Source: Rana temporaria (lineage: Eukaryota > Chordata > Amphibia > Anura > Ranidae). From it: 64,000 nucleotides of DNA. Location of the stretch: contig NC_053494.1 in assembly GCF_905171775.1 (NCBI RefSeq), forward strand, positions 155,794,115 through 155,858,114, written 5' to 3'. A program made the position numbers and the translations under genes. How positions within the stretch are numbered: position 1 is the stretch's first letter; every line of letters starts with the position of its first letter. Below the pieces are notes generated by a model, which had not been told where the DNA came from, made no database searches, and saw only the letters and a list, made by a program, of their open reading frames with translations. This document shows positions 57,104 through 64,000 of this stretch, one piece after another.

Positions 57104-57337
57104 AAATGTTTGCTCTTTTTTTGTTTACAACACAAAAAATAAAAACCGCAGTGGTGATCAAATACCACCAAAAGAAAAAAAAGGGAAAAAAAGGCCATTT
57201 TGTTTGGAGATGCAATAATTTGTAGATGCAATCATCGCACAACCACACAATTGTCAGTTAACGCAACACAGTGCCGTATGGCAAAAAATGGCCTGGTCTT
57301 TAAGGAGGGCAGATCCTTCCGTTCCTTTAGTGGTTAA
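56342..57337. mobile_element. Family D element, copy 7
   Basis: Left side TTAGTTACCGACCGACCACTG (worn), right end CCTTTAGTGGTTAA at TTAA. Core ATACCACCAAAAGAAA at 57160-57175, interrupted by an A-run. It contains the long (AT)n tract at 57055-57100. GTCACAGTCCCGCTAAAAATC is shared with copies at 5.1 and 60.3 kb. Confidence 0.7.
57055..57100. repeat. (AT)n microsatellite inside family D copy 7
   Basis: About 23 AT units. The IYIYIY frames on the minus strand are its translation. Confidence 0.95.
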
Positions 57338-57943
57338 AGTGGATATAAACCCGATTCATGAAATTTGAGCTGGGCACATATACCTGCATTGTTTTGCTAT
57401 CTCTCTTCAAAGCACTATATCCCGTAACAGTCTCCTGCTTCATTCTTCATTTATCACCCTGAGAACTCCTGACAAGTTCTCCGTCACATATGATAAAAGC
57501 AGCCAGAGTTTTGAGTTGGAGAGGATGCTATAAATAGATTAGTATAGAGCTGAACGATTCAACAAACAGAGCTGAAAGTCTCTACCTATGAAGAGAGGGG
57601 GTATGTCCCTTTCCTCCAATAAACTGTCTTGGCTGTATGCCCAGACTTCACTGCAGTGTTGAATAGGAAGAGAACATTTCCTGACTATGGAAAAATGAAG
57701 AAATATATAGTTGTAACATTTCTTAGACATGAGATATGTGCACTATTAATGGAGCAACAGGCAGGATACCAAAATTCTAACAAATAATCTATCCTACAGA
57801 CCTGTAATACCACATTTGATTTAACAGAGATAGTCTAAACCATTATGATGATTTAAACATATCAAGTTTAAATTCTGTAGTTAAACTCAAGGGAAAGGGT
57901 TGCAACCAATTACGTAGACTGTACAGCTACTTCTTAGGGAGAC
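57334..57943. mobile_element. TTAA-type element, right end not found
   Basis: TTAAAGTGGATATAAACCCG starts at the very TTAA that ends family D copy 7. The left terminus resembles 52245, but no inverted partner was seen up to the next element at 57944. The limit is arbitrary; the rest is AT-rich non-coding DNA. Confidence 0.35.
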
Positions 57944-58305
57944 TTAAAGTGGAACTTCACTCAATCAAAATTCACTATTTTCAATCTTTATGCTGCTAGC
58001 TTAAGTAAATAGATAGGAAGGTATATCATATATACTATGTCACTGTCATACATACCAGGAGTCTTCTGGAGGGAAGGAGGGATTTTCTCAGCTAAACACA
58101 CACTCCTGCATGCATGCTTGACCTAAGGGCAGATGGATTCTAGGAAGTAAATGCTACATGAATCATCTGCCCTAAGGGGGTTATTTTGCAGCAAAATAAA
58201 GCATAGAGACATGGATAGACGGTGGGAGTTTGCTTTGAATGTTAAAAATGAATTAAATTGCATTTTTGCTTTGTGGTGCTCAGATGCATTGTAGTTCTGC
58301 TTTAA
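57944..58305. mobile_element. TTAA-type element R
   Basis: TTAAAGTGGAACTTCACTC and GTAGTTCTGCTTTAA are imperfect inverted ends at TTAA. ATGCATGCTTGACCTAAGGG and TGCCCTAAGGGGG blocks lie inside. Non-coding. Confidence 0.6.
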
Positions 58306-59474
58306 GGAGTCATTTATACTAGATATAAGTCTGGCTGGTGTTGGTTCCTCTTTCTGCTGTCATATAGACATGGACACTACTCAGGCATGTGACAAGTGGG
58401 TGGCATTCTTGATGATGCCTTTCCAATGCTCCTGGTCTGTAATTTTCAATAGTATCAGGCAGAAAGCTCCTCCTTTATTACCTACCCAACTGCCACTTAG
58501 ACAAGGGATTCAGTGCCTCTCCCATTTCCACATGAAACTATTTGAACTGTAAGTGAATGGCTCTTTGATGTCTGACCCCTAGCTACATATATCATAATAT
58601 GACTTGGCCTAGACTGTGTTGATGTCATCAGTTAGGCAGGAGGAATCATTTCACCAGTCTCCTATTTCCAGTGTACAGTCTACAACATTGTAACCTTGTA
58701 GCAGGTCACAGAAGGTGGAAGCCTGCAGTATCTCAGTCTGAGATGTCTAGCCTGAAAGATGCTTGAACAAAAATAGTTCCATGCATCTAGAGAAAAAAAA
58801 AGCTGATGAAGGCATTTTTAGGGCGTGAACTGTGATATCTGTGAGATAAAATAAATACCTGTAAGTGTTTTCAATGTATAGTGGGGATTGCCTGCAACTG
58901 TTAAACAGCACCCAAAATAGGTTATAATTCAAATACATTACAATTGTAAATTTTTCCTACTAGCAGGTACAAAAGGCTAATTTCGATCCGTAGAAAAAGC
59001 TTTATTATAACCTTTATTATAACCTGCTTCCAACATCCATAGTGGGTAACCTTTTTAAGGAAACTGTTTATATAGACCCCAGGCCTCAGTATGAAATTGC
59101 AGCATTGTAAAGCAATTGGAAAAAAATACATGAAATTGCCCTATAAGAAGCCCGAACAGCAGAGAAAGTGGATTGTAAGTAGAGCTTAGTGTAGTTCCCT
59201 GTCTGACCATTAGGTAGCGCCCCTGCTTTTAATATATACTGTATATATATAGAGAGAGAAAGAGATAGAGAATTAGTGAGCTCAGAGTAATTCAGGTGTC
59301 CCTACAGAACCTTAGATTGTGTATGACTTGGCTATTTTTGACCCTGATTTGCTCACTTCTGATTTGGTACCGTTTGCACTCTCCCCGTGTATGACCCAGC
59401 TTGTCTAGACTATGCTTCGCCTGATTCTACTGTAGTGCCAGACTCAGCATTACTCAGCATTACTACTTGGCTGT
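58306..59474. other. Non-coding stretch, nothing recognised
   Basis: AT-rich, with a (TA)/(GA) simple run at 59231-59272. No inverted ends or credible frames. Confidence 0.4.
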
Positions 59475-59604
59475 CCAGCCAACCTCCTGTTACATCTGCA
59501 GCTGTGAACCAGAAACACCAGCCAACCTCCAATTACATCTGCAGCGGTGAACCACAAGCACCAGCCAACCTCTACCTTCATCTGCAGCAGTGAACTACAA
59601 GTTC
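59475..59604 (+). repeat. Tandem repeat, 43-bp unit
   Basis: CCAGCCAACCTC starts units at 59475, 59518 and 59561, each containing ACATCTGCAGC-like and GTGAACCA segments. The period is not a multiple of three, so the 68-aa frame 59387-59593 changes its reading each unit and is unlikely to be a gene. Confidence 0.8.
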
Positions 59605-59781
59605 CAGCTGACCTGCTCTGCTTAGACCTGCTCATAGTATATGATCTTGTTTGTTGAACTCTCTGTATAATCAACCATCTGAACTGTTTGTTAACTGCTA
59701 TCTGCTCCTAGCCTGACAGTTGGACAATGTGATGTTGGACAATGTGATGTTTTCCATTATTTATGATTTACCATATCATCA

Positions 59782-60760
59782 TTACCTGCTTGCCGACCAG
59801 CCGCCGTTATACGGCGGCAGGTCGGCTCTGCTGGGCGAGATCACGTAGCTATACGTCATCTCGCAGAGCAGCCATTAGGGGCCCGCGCATGCCCCCTGCT
59901 CGCCCCCGGCTCCCGCGTGCGTGCCCGGCGGGCGCGATCACCGCCGGGCACGATAGCCGCCGGGCACCCGCGATTGCTCGTTACAGGGTGAGAACCGGGA
60001 GCTGTGTGTGTAAACACACAGCTCCCTGTCCTGTCAGGGGAGAAATGCCTGACCGTCTGTTCATACAATGTATGAACAGCGATCAGACATTTCCCTCAGT
60101 AAGTCCCTTCAGTTAGAACACACCCAGGGAACATACTTAACCCCTTCCCCGCCCCCTAGTGATAACCCCTTCCCTGCCAGTGGCATTTTTATAGTAATCA
60201 ATGCATTTTTATAGCACTGATCGCTATAAAAATGCCAATGGTGTCAAAAGTGTCCAAAGTGTCCGCCATAATGTCGCAGTACCGAAAAAATCGCTGATCA
60301 CCGCCATTACTAGTAAAAAAAAAATATTAATACAAATGCCATAAAACTATGCCCTATTTTGTAGACGCTACAACTTTTGCGCAAACCAATCAATAAACGC
60401 TTATTGCGATTTTTTTTTTACAAAATTATGTCAAAGAATACGTATCGGCCTAAACTGAGGGAAAAAAAATGTTTTTTTTATATATTTTTGGGGATATTTA
60501 TTACAGCAAAAAGTAAAAAAATATTAACTTTTTTTCAAAATTGTCGCTCTATTTTTGTTTATAGCGCAAAAAATAAAAACCGCAGAGGTGATCAAATACC
60601 ACCAAAAGAAAGCTCTATTTGTGGAAAAAAAAGGGCGCCAATTCTGTTTGGGAGCCATGTTGCACGACTGCGCAATTGTCAGTTAAAGCGACGCAGTGCG
60701 GAATCGCAAAAAGGTGCCCGGTCATTGAGCAGCAATATGGTCCGCGGCTGAAGTGGTTAC
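59782..60760. mobile_element. Family D element, copy 8
   Basis: Left ATTACCTGCTTGCCGACCAGC, right GCGGCTGAAGTGGTTAC, both one base off TTAA. Inverted CCGCCGTTATACGGCGG lies at 59800-59816. A GC-rich half is followed by an AT-rich half with the core at about 60591-60624. The 117- and 124-aa frames are repeat shadows. Confidence 0.75.
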
Positions 60761-61701
60761 ATATTTTAAGGAGTTGACATTCACAATTCTGCATTTACAT
60801 TTTAAGATACTTTTTGTTCTTTTTTTGTTCATATGTATACCCTTACTAATCTGCTGGTTTGTCACCTTAGCTGTAGTATGCCCAACCCCTGCTGGGTTTA
60901 CCTAATAATAGCATTCATTGTGTTAGATTTTCATTGTAGCTGAATATGCATCTTTATTCATTTCAGAAGTCTGCTAAGCAATCCAAATATTTTGCATGGG
61001 TGTTGTAAAAGTATCAAATATCATATACTAAGAATTAAGACGATAGTTAAGACTTGCAGTGCATCATTTCTTGCAAAGTTAAATTTATATAGTGTTTATC
61101 AAATCTAAAATAAAAGCTGTTAGGTTAACATATAACCTATAACTATCTAACCGTATTATTTGAATATACAGTACATTAGTGTGTATGCAGACCACAGAAT
61201 AGCTGTAATCTATCCAAAGTTAATACAAAGCACACAAAGCACTTATTCGGGGGGATACAGTTATTTGTGCTGTAGATTATAGAAGATTAGGCTAGCTAAT
61301 AATGAAGTGCAAAGCACTGTAAACCGTTGCAACCATAAGCACCTTTCATCGGTTTAGGGCAGTCAGGACAATGAAAGATGAAGATTTGCTTATTGCTAAT
61401 TAAATAAGCTTAGTTAGTTCTTAATAACTGCGGGAAGGATTTGTCAATTCCCTGAATTTATAGGATCACTGATCATTTGTATTTGGCCAAAAACGGCATA
61501 TTTTCAGCACAAAGTTATTAGCAGTAGTATAGATGTCATAACACAATTCATTATGGGTATCAATGATATAGTTCAGTTGATATTTGTTCATAAGAGTTTG
61601 GGGTTAGTTGAATGGCTATGTTTGGGTGTGGGTTCAGGGGAAGGATTTGCATTAGTTCTTCAGATGTAAAAGAAATATTTTTTATCGGTGCATCCCTAGT
61701 A
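60761..61701. other. Mostly unassigned; possible hAT end near 61700
   Basis: AT-rich DNA. TTTTTATCGGTGCATCCCTAG at 61679-61699 resembles the inverted right end of hAT elements starting TAGGGATGCACCGA. No left end was found. Confidence 0.35.
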
Positions 61702-62112
61702 TTAACCTCCCTGGGGGTATGATTATGTCAGATTTTTGATGCTCAAATCGGTACAATGTTTTGCATGGAAATTTGGCGCTTTATATTGTAGGTCTGTAAT
61801 TCTTAGGAATAACAAGAGCCTAATAGACATCCCGGTTATGATAAAGTTTGAAACACAAAATCATAAATTATAATATAATAAATAACTATAAATAATTATA
61901 ACAAATAATAATATAATAATAACAATTGTTCAATAATGTAATCATATCAAAAACACTGTGAATCCAGCGGAGGACATTGCAGGATCCTGGGGGCAAGGTA
62001 AGCAACTTTGCCTAGATCTTGCAATGTGATCCTGAGTGGGGCTCGGGGTTACCGCTTTTGGTATGGAAGATTCCCCCCGAGCCACACTTGGGATTACCGC
62101 TAAGGAGGTTAA
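61702..62112. mobile_element. TTAA-type element with AACCTCCC ends
   Basis: TTAACCTCCCTGGGGGTA and TTACCGCTAAGGAGGTTAA are inverted ends at TTAA. The interior has an A/T stretch (AATTATAATATAATAAATAA) and then GACATTGCAGGATCCTGGGG with CAAGGTAAGCAAC. It looks like an internally deleted copy of a longer frog family I recall. Non-coding. Confidence 0.75.
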
Positions 62113-62756
62113 AGGGAATAAAAATGGATACCAATATTTATTGGTAATAACACCAGGGTAGTTGACCGGGGAATAACCATCGTCTTCAAGGTATATTTGG
62201 ATTTTTTTCCTTCCGTTGGATCAACTCTAGGTATAGGATTGTGGATATAGAGGTTTTCTTTTCTTTTATTGGTTGAACTAAATGGACCTTTTTCAACCTA
62301 ATTTTGGCCTTGTAAGTATTTATGCCATTACCACTCTGCTTATATATCTAAATACGCAGGGAGACATTTAGCACACTATGGCAAGCCTGGCTAGAACATT
62401 GTAAAGGTAAAATTCTATGGTGAGAGAGGAGCCAGATATGTCTCATATGCAAGACGTCTGATAGGTCTCATATGTGGTCTATATTGCAAAATGGACAATA
62501 TTCCAAGATGGACAATTTATAATTATGAATTAACTTTACTGCAAATGTGTTAACATTTACTGAAATCATGTTCCAAATTGTTTTATTTACTACTACACTA
62601 AACTACGTTTTTCTACTCCCCAATGAATCTAATAATTCTCTTGTCAATAATGAATCAGCCCTTGTACATACTGCACAATTATTGTAGTGTCACAGTTAAT
62701 CAACACAAATCCAGTCAATGAATGTAAACACATCTTTAAAATAAATACAAAATCAG
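62113..62756. other. Non-coding stretch, nothing recognised
   Basis: AT-rich, no frame over 60 codons, no inverted ends. Confidence 0.45.
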
Positions 62757-63034
62757 TTAAGGGGAATGGTAAAGTAGAATTACAGGCTAAACCTAACTAA
62801 TCTTAAAAATGTTTCCTCCCCCTTTTAACATAGGCGCCTATGGGTGATGTCCCCGCTTCCTGGCATTCCAGCTGTTGTTGAGCACTCTCTCTACTCCCCT
62901 GCAGCTGCCGCTGCCTGGCACAGGGGATGTTACAAAAAATTTTTTTTTTTACATGGGTTAGTCAGCATATGTGCTTGGATGGGGGAATGAGCATTTTTAA
63001 GATTAGTAAGGGTTTAGCTTAGAATTCCGCTTAA
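62757..63034. mobile_element. TTAA-type element Q
   Basis: Starts TTAAGGGGAATGG and closes AGAATTCCGCTTAA at TTAA. The arms GGCTAAACC, then CTAATCTTAAAAATG, pair with CATTTTTAAGATTAG, then GGTTTAGC. A T-run sits at 62940-62952. Confidence 0.7.
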
Positions 63035-63391
63035 GGGGTCTATTTATGATGGTTTGCATGTACGATTTATATACATTTCAACCAAGGTTCACACTCTTTC
63101 CTAATTGGATTTTATTAGAAAACGTGTGAATCTTAGATGAAATCATCATGTAAACCCTTAAGAACCCATTCCCACGATTATGGTGGGGTAATGCACAGCT
63201 CGTGTGATGTAGTGCTATCCATTCTAAATGGCGCTCTAATGCACCTTTCTTACAGATGTATTAACATACATTATTACATGCACTGTATTTTATATTAGTT
63301 TGGTGTTTTAGGCAACTGATACAAATGAATGGACTGCCTTAAAATGTTATAATGCATGTTAACACACTGCAATAGTGTGAATGGGCACTAA
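63035..63391. other. Non-coding stretch, nothing recognised
   Basis: Includes CATTCCCACGATTATGGTGG and AATAGTGTGAATGGGCACTAAG, the latter resembling a worn end of a TAA-type MITE. Confidence 0.35.
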
Positions 63392-64000
63392 GGGCCAGAT
63401 CCACAAAAACGGTCGTATATTTAGGCGGGCGTAGCGCATCTCATATGCGCTACGCCGCCGTAAATCAGAGTGGCTCCTAGGGTATCCACAAAGAACTTGC
63501 TCCCATATGCGGGCCGGCGTAAGTTAAATCTGCCGTCGTAAGCCCGCGTAATTCAAAGCAGGCTTGGAGTGGGCGTGTTGTATGGTAATCTGGTATGACC
63601 CCACGTAATTGACGCTTTTTACGAACGGCGCATGCGCCGTCCGTGGACGTATCCCAGTGCAAATGCGCGAAATCACATCGCAAATAGTCAATGCTTTCTA
63701 CGTGAACGTAATTCACGCAAAGCCCTATTCGCGAACGATTTACGCAAACGACGTAAACAACGGAAAATTTGACGCTGTCCCGACGTCCATACCTAACTAA
63801 CATTGCGTACACCTCATAGAGGCAGGGGTAACGTTACGCCAAAAAAAGCCTTACGTAAACGACGTAAAAAAATGCGCCGGGCGGACGTACGTTTGAGAAT
63901 TGGTGTATCTAGCTAATTTGCATACTCTACGCGGAAATCAACGGAATCGTCACCTAGCGGCCAGCGTAAATATGCACCTAAGATTCGACGGCGTACTAAG
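63392..64000 (+). mobile_element. Family A multi-hairpin DNA element, copy 6, cut by the window end
   Basis: Begins GGGCCAGATCCACA. Hairpin GGCGGGCGTAGCGCATC...ATGCGCTACGCCGCC at 63423-63463. The family landmarks GCGCATGCGCCGTCCG, TTTGCATACTCTACGC and ATTCGACGGCG follow in order up to the edge. The left flank TAA may be a target duplication. The 111-aa and 63-aa frames are shadows of the repeat. Confidence 0.85.

Noticed and set aside
59387..59593. 68-aa frame with repeated Q/P/A composition
   Set aside because: The 43-bp repeat period shifts the frame every unit, so a coding function is unlikely.
60377..60751. NRRGDQIPPKESSICG peptide recurring in several frames as a possible conserved small protein
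   Set aside because: It comes from the conserved DNA core of family D. Flanking frames are not conserved, starts differ, and other copies break the frame. It is kept only as a DNA-level finding.
1..64000. tRNA, rRNA, snRNA or microRNA genes
   Set aside because: No intact A/B-box pair, no snRNA or 5S signature was seen. The many perfect hairpins are explained by palindromic transposons.

Overview
This window looks like intergenic DNA from a repeat-rich vertebrate genome. The repeats resemble those I know from true frogs (Ranidae and relatives). That assignment is an inference from remembered repeat families, not from a conserved host gene. I see no rRNA, tRNA, CRISPR or bacterial-type gene. 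Almost every open reading frame over 60 codons is a chance frame inside a repeat.

Possible host-gene content is limited to one candidate. At 68-180 (+) there is an exon-like frame behind a plausible 3' splice site, ending in a basic, serine-rich C-terminus. It is followed by a possible 3' UTR with an AATAAA at 647-652. If this is real, the window starts at the last exon of a plus-strand gene and the rest is downstream DNA.

Transposon-derived coding remnants are the only other protein signals. They are: two overlapping Tc1-like remnants at 11.5-14.2 kb, one interrupted by a TG...CA insertion; a minus-strand Tc1-like C-terminus at 45.2 kb; and the C-terminal part of an L1-type LINE ORF2 at 40.7-42.7 kb, split by a DNA transposon and by a retroposon.

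The bulk of the window is non-autonomous DNA elements in layered insertions. (1) Six copies of a roughly 610-735 bp multi-hairpin element (family A: 1.9, 14.3, 23.7, 33.1, 40.8 and 63.4 kb) end in GGGCCAGATTCA; two have clean 3-bp target duplications. (2) Many elements with 3-bp TAA/TTA duplications and ends rich in CACAC (families B, E, F, G) look PIF/Harbinger-like. (3) There is a very large set with TTAA targets. It includes palindromic elements beginning TTAAAG (families H, O, P, Q, R, S) and about 1-kb elements beginning TTAACCACTT (family D). (4) Three elements beginning CAGT with TA targets are pogo/Tigger-like. (5) Several hAT-like elements are present, one with a perfect 8-bp duplication. 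(6) There is one tRNA-SINE-like copy.

Layout: 0-0.7 kb candidate exon; 0.7-9.3 kb scattered elements and palindromes; 9.5-14.2 kb a dense nest (C, B, hAT, minisatellite, Tc1, LTR-like); 14.3-17.4 kb A and TTAA elements; 18-22.9 kb an almost unbroken run of pogo, D and E elements; 23.7-27.8 kb A, hAT-like, SINE, pogo and hAT; 29.8-35.5 kb palindromes and A; 36.8-39 kb a 412-bp tandem duplication and a D element; 40.7-42.7 kb the disrupted L1; 43.8-52.8 kb small MITEs; 53.1-60.8 kb pogo, D and TTAA elements; 61.7-64 kb TTAA elements and a truncated A. The most interesting features are the repeated AGGTAAGT splice-donor motif in the TTAA elements, the short conserved core of family D, and the multi-hairpin design of family A.
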